Origin: Phytophthora hibernalis
Lineage: Eukaryota > Oomycota > Peronosporomycetes > Peronosporales > Peronosporaceae
DNA length: 64,000 nt
Assembly: GCA_012656075.1 (NCBI GenBank)
Contig: JAAKBF010000048.1
Span: 855,990 to 919,989, forward strand
Direction of reading: 5' to 3'
A model generated the notes under the pieces. It worked only from the letters and a program-made list of their open reading frames with translations, did no database searches and was not told where the DNA came from. Below, one piece after another: positions 33,505-44,934 of the stretch (its first letter is position 1; the number at the start of each line of letters is the position of its first letter). Both the position numbers and the translations under genes were made by a program.

Positions 33505-34306
33505 TTGACGCAATTGACTTGGAAACGCGTGTGCGTATGTGCGTATGCACGCGTGCAAGCCGTACGACCGCGTGAGAAAGGAGACCCCCTTCTTCCTGAT
33601 ACACGGCTGGGTCCCCGCTCGACGATCGAAGCCTCGCTTTCGGTGGGTAGCACTCAGCGTCAAGACTCACAACCACGGCAGTGGCGCTTCCACATTCAAA
33701 AACACTACATGCATGCACGCGCACAAGCAACGGACTTGTTACGGGACGCCATTGCCGAACGGGCGGAAGCTCACAATAAGACAGCAACTGAAACCTCCAT
33801 CGACGAAGGCACGCAGGTCTGGTTGTTCCGGGACCGAGTGAAGCCGGGCTATGCGAAGAAGCTAGCGCACTAGTGGCATGGGCCCTTCAGAGTGCAATAG
33901 ATGGTGAGCAGCAACGCTGTTAAGTTGGAAGTCGCTGGTACTCCGTACCAGCTGTATCCTGTGGTACATATCTCCAAGCTGAAACCTGTGCGAAAATACC
34001 CCACCAGCCCGACAATAGCCCTACGCGTGCCACTAGAAGGTCGCCTTGACTTCGATGAGGAACTACCTCCGGAAGATAGCTGGGTTCCGGAGGCGGCAGG
34101 CGACGATCTTTTTGAAGTTGACGACTGACGGGTCGTCGAACGCGGTACGGACGGGCACTACGAAAGTACTTGGTACGCCGGAAGAAACGTGGTGGCACTA
34201 CGTGGGTTGACAAGGCTGATTTGAACTGCGGCGGACTGCTTTACGATTTTAATCGACGAATGACCGGGAACATGGGTTCGAAGCAATGCAGTCAAGTGAA
34301 CCGATG
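33505..34306 (+). pseudogene. Ty3/Gypsy polyprotein 3' end (integrase tail and chromodomain-like)
   Basis: The pieces ALSVKTH..RAQATDLLRDAIAERAEAHNKT (33690-33780), VWLFRDRVKPGYAKKLAH, then HGPFRV, LYPVVHISKLKPVRKYP (33950-34010) and WVPEAAGDDLFEVDD are the linker from the integrase C-terminal domain to the chromodomain. KYLVRRKKRGGTTWVDKADLNCGGLLYDF at 34167-34255 is the end of the chromodomain-like tail, stopping at 34306. Two stops and a shift break it. RT, RNase H and the integrase core are missing from this copy. Confidence 0.65.
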
Positions 34307-35935
34307 AACGGCGAATAGGCATGGGAATGGTGGGAGATAGGATCTCACCAGGATTGGGGACTGAAGACACCGCAGGATGGCTGTGGTGGTAGGTGGAAGG
34401 GTGATCCAAGGATAGGACCTTGGATCGACGAGGGCGGAAATGCCAGCGGGAAGGCCGCTGGTATAAGGGTGGAGGAGGAGAATGCATATGTACATGTGAA
34501 TGTGTTCAAGATCGGAAGAAAATGCAGAAAATCAAGGTGTATGCAGAACTGAATGAATGACGCCTAACATGATGGGAACTCGGAGAGACCATGACGTGCT
34601 GCGACATTGTCTGTAAAAAGGCTGCTCGTGGGTTTCACTCGACGACCTGGACAAATTTGTCCTTCAGGCGACCCAGGCGTCGAGCGGGATGGTCGGCTGG
34701 AGACCGACGAAAGAAGACACGCCACGACTCAGCTAGATCTATGACTTTCATCGCGCGATACAACGACTTCGAGTCCGGCGTCCCGTCCGGGAGAGTATTC
34801 ACGGAACCGGTCGGGTACCATTTGATGCGATGGCGAGAAGGAGGAAACGGCGTGAAAATCGGTCCAGCAATATGTCGACGTCGCATCGCCGATGACTGAT
34901 AGCCATATGGGCTCAATCTCTAAATTTCAACAATTATATGGACCGTCTTATATCTAATGTGCTCTGTATTTGTATTCTCTGGATTTTAATCCAGCGTTTT
35001 CTCTAAAGGGGACTCGATCCTCTTAATAAATCTTGTGTTTGGTAGAACGCCAGTTTTCAAATATCTTAGAAATTGGTAGACCTGTTATAAAGATCCATGA
35101 CAGATTTTTAGTCGAAATCGGTGGGTGTCCACTCTTTTATTAGATGAAGGTGCAGCCAAATGACACATCTGCTTAGTCAGATCAAGTTACTTTACCCTTA
35201 ATATCTAATAACCGGCTGACAATGAAAACACCCAAGAGAATGTCGACCGTAGCGGCCACGGGTAACATCAAAACCCACCCACCCACTGAATATTGCTTGA
35301 AGGAAATGGGTGAAGCCAGCAATAAAACCCAGTAGGTGGTGATCTAGATGTGTCTGGTGTAGTCGATGCGGGTGTACAAGTATGACCACCGCGCGCGAGT
35401 ACAACCAGACAGCCCCGAGCGTTGGCTGCTTTGCTGTGGCCTCGTAGTCGTGTTAGGAACACGCCTCCTTGTTGGGGTACCTAGCTTTCTATCGGTGAGT
35501 GGGTATCTACATTTTAGTACGAAGACAACCAAAATGCAAGAAATCACGAAGAGACTGGTTACATGTAGTGTTCGGCAAAATAACTACTTCATCTTGGGAG
35601 TCCCTGTGTTGTTACTGGACAGTGTACGAGAATTGCATCTCCAACGCGATAGCAGGAATACAATCCAGAGCTTCTCCGTCTAAAACACGGCGGTAGTTAT
35701 CTTTGTACGATTTGGACACTATTCGGTCATGAATGTAGTGCTGCTAGATATAGAGTCACATGAGAACAGCGAGCTCGAATAATTTACGCGGCGCCATTAG
35801 GTACAGGGGCTGTAGGCAGGTAGCACGCACACTCACCAACGCAAGCAGACAACCGGAGAACGACGGCTAAAGGCCGGGAGAATCTCTGAATGACTGGCAG
35901 TCGCGGAAGGAAAGTTGTCATACCTGTACGCATAC
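34307..35935. other. Gene-free, probably LTR and other repeat debris
   Basis: Follows directly on the Gypsy 3' end, so part is probably its 3' LTR, but I found no second copy to prove it. Nothing else recognised. Confidence 0.4.
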
Positions 35936-35939
35936 TACT

Positions 35940-36095
35940 ATCTTACCCCGCACGCCGCGCCTATGCGATATGCTACAAATTGCAATACGCTAATGAAATA
36001 TTCAAATAGAGCGCCTAGGCGTTATACATCGCATATTTGTACAATGTCTGAAGGTTACCAATCCAGGCCGTGAAATCTAAGGACTCGGATCCCTC
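35940..36095 (-). mobile_element. Solo end of the pogo-like element at 30-32 kb
   Basis: Starts TCTTACCCCGCACGCC, runs through CAAATAGAGCGCCTAGGCG and ends near CCAATCCAGG. It matches the reverse complement of the right end of the 29982-31906 element (about 31770-31906) over its whole length with scattered differences. No transposase follows. Confidence 0.65.
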
Positions 36096-39000
36096 CTTAG
36101 CTATGAAAATAAATTTCATAGAATTACGTGCACTACATCATACTAGCAAACCTATTGCAGCATGTTGATCGCGGTATGATCCCGGTATTTTTAGTGATGT
36201 GGCCCACACGTACGTGGACCACACTTTATCTCTCACTAGGCATTTGTAAGAAAGGACTGTTATCCACAAATTGGAATTATCGAAGTGGCCCTAAAGCGGA
36301 CGGATCGACCACGAAGCAACTGCAGGCTGCTGTCAACCGGGAGCTTATAGCAGGGAGTACGGCGCCTCACGAGTCCGTATACATCCAGAGGTCTAGATGG
36401 CTCCGCACGACAGTTTGAAAGGGGCTCATCAATGGAGGGATCGACGAGGATGCAGCTGCAGGGTGATGTCACCACTGCACTGCGCCGCTATCCACTACCA
36501 TTTCAGAATTTGCGGGCTAAGGATCAGATGGATGTGGCGACAGGAAAGCGAAGGCGTTAGGAACGTATGGACCCCGGCCCCAGGCATGGAGCAGACATCG
36601 CTGGGGTTGCGCAGTACCGCTGGCAGCGCTAGCACCATCAGCTGTCGACGGCAGGGGTTTGCGATGGTGGTGGCCACGGTGGAGGCTATGGAGCTTCTGA
36701 CAGTGGCGCTCTCAATGGTGACAATCATGGAGGTGGGGGTTGTGTTTGTGGAGATCATTGTAGTGTGGTTTGTGCTGGTGGGGAGATGAAGGTGGTGGGA
36801 TTGTGCGGTTTCCGCTTGAGGAGCTCCCGGCAGCAGTGGCGCACACGATGATGGTGATCACGACTGTAGTGGGGTTTGCTGTTGTGGCGTTCACGGCAGT
36901 GGGGCTCACAACGATGGAGATGACGGTGGTGAGGGTTGCGTTCGTGGGGTGAATCCTCGTATCAAGGCCTTTTTAACGAGACGGTGAGCTTAACCTAGCG
37001 ATCATATGAATCTCTTCAAAAGCAACAATACCGTATTCCCTATGTCAGAGGCGTCACCCGAAATACACACGGGATAGGGTTTACAGCAATGATCATAAAC
37101 CATGAAATGCACGAACTTAAACGAATATATACCGGTACATGTACCTGTACAGTTGTATAAGCAGTGCGTGCTAGGTCAGCGTGCCAGCACCGCTGGCACA
37201 GCGAGAGCACACCAGTTACATGCACTAGCAATTCGCTGACCTGGATACAATCATCTATTAATAACCATGTACAGTACTACGACGACTAAGCGTCCGATTA
37301 GAATCGACGGCACCCGATGGCAGCGGCGCCGACCATGTCGGTGACGATGCTGGCAGAGGGCAACACAACAATATCCTGGGAGACGCCGGGAATGCAACGA
37401 AGCTGCTAGAGGGGGCGCAGTCCGGCATGATCCCAGCGCTCGTCTTCCGGCTGATCGGCGTGCTGCGCACAGACTAGCAGTTTCCTCCATTGATTCTCGA
37501 ATGAAGCTGGGCTTTACAATTCCCTTTTAGAAATTAGTTTATCACCGGTATTCAAGTGGCTCTTATGACAAAGAAATCAAAAATCTGCAATTTCTGGATC
37601 GACGATTGGCTTAAAAGCACTGACGCCTCTGCCAAAGCGACGCTTCTGACAGGGGATTACGATATATGATCCCGTATTAGATGTTTACAACACGATCTCC
37701 TCTTTCATTTCTTCAGCGTTCCTAGCATTGTCAGCGAGAGCTACGAAATATCGAAAGAGTTCAGTTCCTTCAGTAGTTCGTTTGCTAGCGTTGCTAAATT
37801 CAATAATATAAATTGGTCATGATTGATGACTTTGTGCGCAGCGCGACGTTTTTATTTAGTTTCTTCGATCTGCGATTTCCCCGGGGTATGTAGTTAATTA
37901 GTAGAGCCGGTCTGTCTGGTGGTGGTCTGCTGGGTTATGTGGGTGGTGCAATATGAAAGACAAGGTTAAATAAAAGCTCATACCGTTGTTGTACCGGTAT
38001 ATGTTGGGAGCAGTCAGAATCATCCTGATATGAGGATTTGTAAGACTTCCTACAATTTGTCAAGCTGAAGTTTTTCAAAGTCATAGTCTATCCCTCATTC
38101 TGTCCGAAGTACATATGTGTATGACTTGCGCGGATAAATACAAGTCGAGCGGAGCGCAAGCGAACTCGCTCGCTTCGCTCAGCCGAGATCATGGAAGCCA
38201 TCGTCTTCAACGCCCTACGGTATAAGAGCCATACTAAAAGCGTATATTACATTCTCCTCCATCCTTACTCCATTCGGCCACATTCGGAAACACAGTCGGC
38301 GGAATTTCGTTCCCAAAATCATCCCCCAAAGCCAGAGCACACTAATATGGATAATGAAGCGTCAGTGTCGAAGTTCGTGCCCTCTTTCCTACAATTGAAG
38401 AACAGACGCACGGCCTCTATGCTCAGACCAACAAGATAATACAAACGCAGTTGGTTTGTGACCGTGTGGAATCCATTTAGGTGTCGATTGTCTTCGGAAG
38501 ATCATAATTCACCTGAGGGTTGAATCTTTACAGTCACTCAAATACAAGAAAACAGAGCGCGTACATTTCCTTCCAAAGTCAGCGATCGGGGTTGGGAGAC
38601 GATCATGAGTGAAAGCCTTCCCGGATAACCTAACGAAACAGACTAATAATTACGATATTTATATACAACATTCAGCCGCTTCTTATTCCGTAGGACCAGG
38701 AGGATGCACCAGTTAACTTACATTTCGATTAAATCACTGGTCAGCTTCAAACGCACCCTTGTTGCGCATTTTCATCAAAAAGCAGTATGAACTCCAACTG
38801 GATATATAAAAAAATCGAAACGGAAAGTTTGAACATTGATTTTCTCTGTCTGGAGAACGAAGCTGTACACCCTGAGCGTTAAAGGCGTTCATCCGCATCG
38901 CATCACATGGGTCAGAATGTATGGGGGTCGCTAAAGACATTCCTCTGGCGAGGGTTTACATAGCACGTTAAACCATATCTGCATGTTTACTGGGCGTGTT

Positions 39001-39539
39001 CAGCAGCAACAACAGGATCGACTGAACTACCGGTGGGTTTGGTGATAGCGGTGCATAGATCGCAGCTGTTACCGCCTTGAACTGAGGCGCCTCGGGTCCG
39101 AGCGTCATTCATTCTAGTACACTTGGGTCACGTTCGGATGCGTAGACAATCAAGGAAACCTAATCATACCGCGACGATCCAGTGGGGTTTCCAGTAATCA
39201 TATTCCGACCGTTCGGTAACGTTACTCACTGCAGTGCCGGTCTTTGCATTATTCGTATTAGGACGCTATCACCCAGAGTGTAAAACAAACGATGAATCGA
39301 ATTCAGCACCACGTCGCCATCGAACGACGCCAGGGTTGCGAGACCTTGCACTCGGACTTCTCGTCCAATATAACAAACAGCTTTCATACAGTCTCCAGCG
39401 TCGTGAAGACTTCGTCGAGCTGAGGAACAGCTACTGGTCTCTGTAGATGATTGCTGGACTGGTGTTGAGAGTTTGTTACATCTGACCTTCTCGTTGAAGT
39501 CGAGCGATCCGAACGGGTGATCAAATCTAGCGGTCAGTT
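36096..39539. other. Long gene-free stretch
   Basis: No recognisable gene in 3.4 kb. A GTGG-rich, low-complexity stretch at 36640-36950 encodes Gly-rich frames on one strand and Thr/Ile-rich ones on the other. Around 38135-38185 is a GC-rich, partly self-complementary stretch (CGAGCGGAGCGCAAGCG..CTCGCTCGCTTCGCTC). The remainder is AT rich and looks like old repeats. Confidence 0.4.
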
Positions 39540-40262
39540 CGGGTAGCGGAGCTTTGAGGTTTCACCAGGGCATCCCCTTCTGACCTAGACGCTATCATGG
39601 GCATGTATTTCTTGCGTGTCTTCTTTGAGCGTCTACCGGGACTCCGGGTCATCTTTCGACGGACAACTTTCCGTCGATAACCCGTGCGGCCTGTGCTTGG
39701 TAGCAAGGTTCGGGCTGGCTCCGGGTGGAGCCATTTCGGGAACTACGTACTTTTCTTCGTACACCTTCGTCACCTCGATATTGATGTCGGGGGCCACAGA
39801 CGTTTCCTAGTGAATCTGTGGGGTTGATCGGATCTCGTCACGAGATAATTTTCAGGCGACGATCCTTCAGTTTTGGGGGCTCGTTCTTCAGGCTCTCACA
39901 TTTCTTGAAGTCCGTCTTCAAATCCAGTCGTCCAGGATCGCGGCACCGTTGCGTTAGCGAAGCTAACTCCCTGGGAGGGACGGGGTCTGCGCGGAAGTTC
40001 ACATGCACGGCAGAGTCTTGTAAGTCGAGGTGTCTCTCAAATAGATGTGTCTTCTTCGCCGTCGAGGGTTGCTTCGACTACGCTGTTGTATTGATCGACT
40101 TTATTTTTCTGCTCTTGCGAGACTTTGTTGCTTTTCACGCCTTTGTGGGACTTCATGTCAGACACGAGTTGCGGGTGGGTGTGGGGTCATCATACGACTT
40201 ACTCCATCTACTGATGTACTTTCCAGTAGCAGAGAAGGGAAAGACTTAGAGTAGAAGAAGGT
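39540..40262 (-). pseudogene. Gypsy-type gag/leader remnant
   Basis: On the minus strand the frames SRKSRKIKSINTTA (near 40100), HLDLQDSAVHVNFRADPVPPREL, LKNEPPKLKDRRLKIISRDEIRSTPQIH and VAPDINIEVTKVYEEKYVVPE..HRPHGLSTESCPSKDDPESR read through with a few stops. The composition and phrasing resemble the N-terminal part of Phytophthora Gypsy polyproteins. I rely on recall of family style, so certainty is moderate. Confidence 0.45.
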
Positions 40263-40332
40263 TTAGTTTTGCATGTACCCTTGTCTCCATATATATGACT
40301 GACCATAGCAATCTTCCTATGCTTTGTGCCGA

Positions 40333-40769
40333 CTGTGCTTGAGGAAGGGCTCGACGATGATGTGCGTGAGCACGCCCGTGACTGTCTCCACCTGCACGGG
40401 CTTGTTGATGCGCTCCCAGACCCAGTCCTGCACCGCGGGCCACGACGCGTTGAGCAGCAGCAGGTTGGCCTTGCCGCGGCGCTTGATGAGCTGGTCGGGC
40501 TTGACCACGAGCTTGGTCTCGCCGAGAGACGTGAGCCACGGGCTGCCGGCCTCGATGGCGCCGAAGAAGTCCTCGCGGCTCTGGTCGACGAAGCTCTTGC
40601 TCACGGCCACCTGTGCGAAGCGCTCGTTGAGGTGGAAGGCCGGCAGGCTCGTGGACAGGATGAGCTTGCCGTCGAACTCGCGGATTGCCTTGGCCGACAT
40701 GGTGTGATGTGTGAAGTGGAGGCCGGGGGTGACTGGGACGCCGCAAAATCTCAAATGGCTCTAGGAGGA
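40333..40769 (-). pseudogene. Truncated copy of the ATP-citrate lyase 5' end
   Basis: A 437-bp segment that matches 44866-45302, the 5' UTR plus the first 120-odd codons of ATP-citrate lyase, in the opposite orientation and with equal length. The copy keeps the ATG (at 40700) and an open frame up to KHS, then runs into unrelated sequence and a stop (40317). Only about five amino-acid differences are visible (for example FDGKL for FDGKR, KSFVDQS for KSFADQS). It lacks nearly all the enzyme, so it is a non-functional duplicate. Confidence 0.9.
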
Positions 40770-40928
40770 AACGGCTTATTTGTCCGGTCACACTGGCACC
40801 GGTAGTATACCGATACAATATCGGTGCCAACCACGGACCCCAAACAGCTGAATCGTCCGGTCGCACTGTCGAGCACGCTCCCAGTCCCTTTTTCGTCGCT
40901 CCTCACGCACTTCCGGGCTTTCACTGGA

Positions 40929-41815
40929 TCATTTATGCCGGCGGGGATCTTGCTGCGCGGAACGGGCATTTGTATGTGGTAAGATGGCTCAAGTGGAATC
41001 GTGCTGAAGGGTGTTCGAACATGGCAATGGTGCTAGCCATCATCAGCAACCGCTTAGACATCGTCAAGTGGGTTCATTACAACTTCGCCAAGGAATGGAA
41101 TGGTATATTGATAGACGTTGCTGCTAAGCACGGGACGGTGGAAATGGTGCAGTGGCTTCACACCGTTTATCCATACAGCTGCACTGCTGCCGCTATGGAT
41201 AATGCCGCGAGAGCTGGAAAACCGACATATTGACGTGGTTGCACTTAAATCGTACCGAATTTTGTACGCCGCATGCCATGGACGCGATCGCGCCGCGAGG
41301 ACATGGACATGCTTCAGTGGATACACCAGGTAACGAGCTGCCGTCGACGACGCGGCCTCAAACGGCCATCTTCATATACTTCGATGGCTCAAGCAGAACT
41401 GCAACCAATTTGGAACGACTCGAGCGATGGATGAAGCCGCACGGAACGGACATTTGGTCGTTGTGCAGTGGCTTCATCAACAACAATTGGACTGTTCGAC
41501 CAATGCAATTGACTTTGCGGTCACCTTGCGGTGGTAAAATGGCTCAATTTGAATAGAAATGAGGGCTGCACTGAGCAAGCGATGGATAACGCAGCAGCAC
41601 GGGGACACTTTAAGGTTCTCGTGTACCTACACGAATGTTGCGGAGCAGTGTGCTCTCGAGGTGCGTCCACGCTGGCGGCGGACTTCGGCCATCTCGAGAT
41701 ATTGAAATGGCTGAAGGCGCACTACCCCCTCAAATTCAACACAGATAGAGTGCTACAAGTCGCGTCGCTGTTTGGATGGTCTTCTTGTGTGGTACAAAAT
41801 CTTTGCGGCCTCTGA
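40929..41815 (+). pseudogene. Ankyrin repeat protein pseudogene
   Basis: Ankyrin-type units of the large oomycete family can be read: LAARNGHLYVVRWLKWNRAEGC, NRLDIVKWVHYNFAKEW, KHGTVEMVQWLHTVYPYSCT, then after shifts HIDVV..LHLNRTEFCT, MVKWLNLNRNEGCTEQAMDNAAARGHFKVLVYLHE and FGHLEILKWLKAHYPLKF. The frame breaks near 41232, in the region 41330-41530, and perhaps elsewhere. There is no clear start. It lies head to head with the truncated ATP-citrate lyase copy. Confidence 0.75.
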
Positions 41816-42071
41816 TCAATTCTTTGCTAACGCGTTTTAATGTTGCTAAATCAATAATGTATTTTTCTCATACTTGTTTCGCTATGCTACATGTAGTGGG
41901 TGGAGCAAGGCATACTTCATAATTTCGCGCTCCTTTGTAAAAACAAATGCTATCCCAGCCTACACGAACCCCTGGTTAAAGGTCGTATTTAGCACTATAC
42001 TATCCCAGTCTTCGCGAAGCCCTAGTCCATACGGTCCGTATGGATAAAAACTTAATATATATCAAACCTAA
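41816..42071. other. Short AT-rich gap
   Basis: Nothing recognised between the ankyrin pseudogene and the pogo element. A near-duplicate phrase (CTATCCCAGYCTWCRCGAA, near 41953 and 42000) marks a small local repeat. Confidence 0.4.
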
Positions 42072-42243
42072 TACAGATTTGGACGGAAAGATGTGACGCG
42101 CTAGGTTTTTCTATTGTATTAAGACCGAAGCGGACTCAAAAGAACGACACTTGGAGCCAAAACTGATATTTAACCAATCGGAACCCGAGGACTAAATTAT
42201 ATCCAAGCATAACAAAATTGACTTTGGCGCCAATAAAACGTCG

Positions 42244-42330
42244 CTCTGGGGCTCAACCGGCTCGACACCACCTTTTTAATAAGGTGACGAGGGTTCAATT
42301 CCCACGACTGCCGCAAAGTTAAACACCCGA
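42244..42330 (+). repeat. tRNA-like head with Pol III A and B boxes (possible SINE)
   Basis: GGGGCTCAACCGG near 42249 fits an A box and GGGTTCAATTCCC near 42290 a B box, with a CACCTTTTTAATAAGGTG stem-loop in the place of an anticodon arm. No proper acceptor stem closes it. It lies in the 3' flank of the pogo transposase, inside the element. The best reading is a tRNA-derived SINE head or tRNA pseudogene. Confidence 0.45.
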
Positions 42331-42405
42331 GTGGTGACCTTGGTGCCGGGGTTCCAAGGCAGTAGGTGCACCTACTGACGTCCCCCGCCCTATCTGGTCA
42401 GTCTA

Positions 42406-43766
42406 TTAGAGTCCAGCCTTACTCCATGCCTTCTTTATGCTACTCTCACTAACCGCATCCCACGCAGCAACGACGCGCTCCACCAAGCTCTTCCGCTTCT
42501 CGGGTGCTGGTAGGCGCTGTAGCTTCAGCAGACGTTCGCGAAGGGGCACCCGGTTGCTCTCTCTAACCGCTGACAGCTCATAGGACAGCGTGATGGCGCG
42601 CAACTTCTGCTTAAACGGACCCATGACCCCCACGTCTAGAGGTTGTAGCACCGAGGTGGTGTTCTTGGGCAGGGCACCACCTCCGTTCCCCAGGTAGCAA
42701 ATGCGTCCTGCGCCTCGGTCGAGACGTGGCACTTCAAGTTGTCCACGTAGATCGCAAGCGGCCCAGGTTGGGCATCACACACAAAGCCACCCCAGGCATT
42801 TTCAATGAATATGTCCCGCCACACCCGCGAATCCATCCAAGCATTCGTCTGCACAGTCGCCATAACTCGGTTGGAATGGCCCTGGACTTCCTCCTCCACC
42901 CGTCCTCCTGGCTGCCCTTTAAAGATGATGAGCGGGCGAAGCTTTTGTCCTGTAGCCGATACGATCAGCAGCACACTTGCCCTCTCCGATCGCACCCGTC
43001 CTTTGATCTTGACTCCTTTCTTGGCGCCACGCTCGCTAATAATACGAGTGGGGTACACTGCGGTCTCGTCGGCGTTGAAAATGCACGATCGTGCGTACGT
43101 AGCGCTGACCTTGCTTCCTACCTCGCTAGCGAATTTGCGCTGCTCTGCTTCAAGGTCTAGCGTTGAGAGCACAGACTTCGTAGGGCGCCGAAACGAGAAC
43201 CCACGCTGGTAGATAATCCGCCGCATCATGCGGCCTAAGCTCTCCTCCTTGTTCTTCGCCAAGTACACAGATGTGAACTCGCTGTACTCCTCCTTTACGA
43301 ACACCAGAACATGGGATGTCTTCAGCGGAAAGTCGTCGCGTCTCATTTCCTTAATCCACTGTATGAGCTCGTCGCAGTGCGGGTATAGACTTTTCCTGCC
43401 TTGCCCGCCGACGCTGCACTTAGATCGCTTCTTGTTATTGCATGCCTCTCTGATGATAGCTTCCCGACCCTTCCACGCGTGCACAGCAGTCCGTGACTTG
43501 ATACCGTGAAGCCTCGCAGCTTCGGTGACGCCGACGCCAGTATTGATATCTTCTAGCACCTGGAGTTTCAGAGCGTTGGAATAGGCATTTCTTCGGTCCC
43601 TAACTACCACTTCAACAGCAGTGCTTGCTGTGTCACCTTCATCATCCTCCAAGTTGCTGCACAGGTTGTCATCGTCGGCCACCCCCAAGCTCGCAAGCGA
43701 GCAGTTGCTGCGTCCTCCGGACACTGCATTTCCAACACTAATTTTGAGTGGCGAAGGTGCGTTCAC
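42406..43766 (-). CDS. pogo-like transposase, one frame break
   Basis: DDE transposase of the pogo/CENP-B group. From the N-terminus: Psq-type HTH (NALKLQVLEDINTGVGVTEAARL), a CENP-B-type HTH (DELIQWIKEMRRDDFPLKTS... RGFSFRRPTK), then the catalytic Asps in CIFNADETAVYP and LAIYVDNLKCHVS. The third lies in NTTSVLQPLDVGVMGPFK. One base must be added at the G run 42672-42674 (a C run on the coding strand) to join them; the joined product is about 453 aa and the spacing is DD35D. The frame opens at GTG 43766 with no in-frame ATG upstream before a stop, so the true start is uncertain. The product ends SIKKAWSKAGL, a normal C-terminus. Confidence 0.85.
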
Positions 43767-43869
43767 ATAGTGATGATCTTATTGGTGGAAATGATTGTAT
43801 GGTGCGGCGGATGTAAAACCTCATCTGTCATTGTTTTGTGTCCGTCACATCTTTCCGTCCAAATCTGTA

Positions 43870-44865
43870 TCGGAGTAGCCTTTTAACCCTTATTTCCTGG
43901 ATCTGCCTTGAAGAATTATCTGATTAAAGTATGCTTTCAAACTGCGGAGGGAAACAGTAAGGATGCAGTATACGGATACACCCCGCCAGTACGCCTCAAT
44001 CACTTGTTTGAAAAGTTTCCCGCCTTACATTATTTTATACTTTTAAAATAGTTACATGTAGTGTCGGATATTATTGTTGTGCCCAACATGGGGCATTGCA
44101 CCGCTTTTTAACCCTATTGCGGTTGGCGCCCCTAAAATCATGCATATATTCTTGGTTTTATAAATATTAACGAATCAAAATGACAATATTTTATTTTTGA
44201 CCAATCATACCCTTTGCGGCAAACCAAGCAATATGCTTGGTTTAACTACAATAAGTGCAATAAATATTGTAAAACCACGCAAAATGATAATATCATGCGG
44301 CCTAAAACCAAACATTTATGCATGTTTTTCATTTTACTATGGAAATTAGGTTTACAAATTTTAAGTATAATTTTGGGTTCGAAGCATTAACTGTTTTACA
44401 AAAGTTAATGCACTGTTGTTGTCCTTTTAAGCTAAAATACGAGAGGATTGGACGGGCGCTTAAAGGCAAGTTGAAGCTGGCCGCATTGGTTTTGCGTCAC
44501 GCGCCTGATTTCGTCGGTGCAAGGCCGCGTCACAGGTCGCCGTCGGGGCCAGCGTCTCCCTTGCTCACCGTCGACGCAGGTCCTGAACCCTACTCATAGC
44601 CGATCTGCGCTGCAAATAACTAATTATCAATACGTCTACAGCTTCAAACCCAAATAAACGGTGGCCAAGCCCTTTCTGAAGATTATTGTACTGAGTTGCG
44701 TTATAAATCGCTGGGTTCCACACGACATGATGTCATCTTGCCTCTTCGTGGGCAAAGGGTCCGAAGCCCATCCTCCGGTCTCCCATACAAAAACCAAGTG
44801 CCGACGTGTGGGCTGACGCGGTTTCCGATTGCGTGGACCATCACTCTTTTGCGCTTCGGGTCCGA
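43870..44865. other. AT-rich intergenic with a 23-bp palindrome
   Basis: No gene. 44221-44243 is a perfect 10+3+10 inverted repeat (AAACCAAGCA, ATA, TGCTTGGTTT). The last few hundred bases before 44866 must include the upstream promoter of ATP-citrate lyase. Confidence 0.5.
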
Positions 44866-44934
44866 TCCTCCCAGAGCCATTTGAGATTTTGCGGCGTCCC
44901 AGTCATCCCCGGCCTCCACTTCACACATCACACC
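44866..44934 (+). promoter_or_regulatory. ATP-citrate lyase 5' leader, shared with the duplicate at 40.7 kb
   Basis: These 69 bases before the ATG are duplicated with the coding start at 40701-40769. The segment is pyrimidine rich near the ATG, as in many oomycete leaders. It marks one duplication breakpoint. Confidence 0.6.

Larger units (their letters stand above)
42072..43869 (-). mobile_element. pogo/Tigger-type DNA transposon with 25-bp perfect terminal inverted repeats and TA target duplication
   Basis: 42074-42098 is the exact reverse complement of 43843-43867; both begin CAGATTTGGACGG. The dinucleotide TA flanks each end (42072-42073 and 43868-43869), the target duplication expected for pogo elements. 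The element is 1.8 kb and holds a transposase on the minus strand. Perfect ends suggest recent activity. Confidence 0.92.

Noticed and set aside
36397..36952. Val/Met-rich and Thr/Ile-rich frames of 60-130 codons that look like membrane segments
   Set aside because: They come from a GTGG-rich low-complexity DNA stretch; hydrophobicity is a by-product of composition.
42244..42330. Functional tRNA gene
   Set aside because: A and B boxes are present, but no acceptor stem closes and the anticodon arm is not of normal size, so I list it only as a tRNA-like head.
42726..43212. Plus-strand frames across the pogo transposase
   Set aside because: Antisense of the transposase, which has all the domain motifs.
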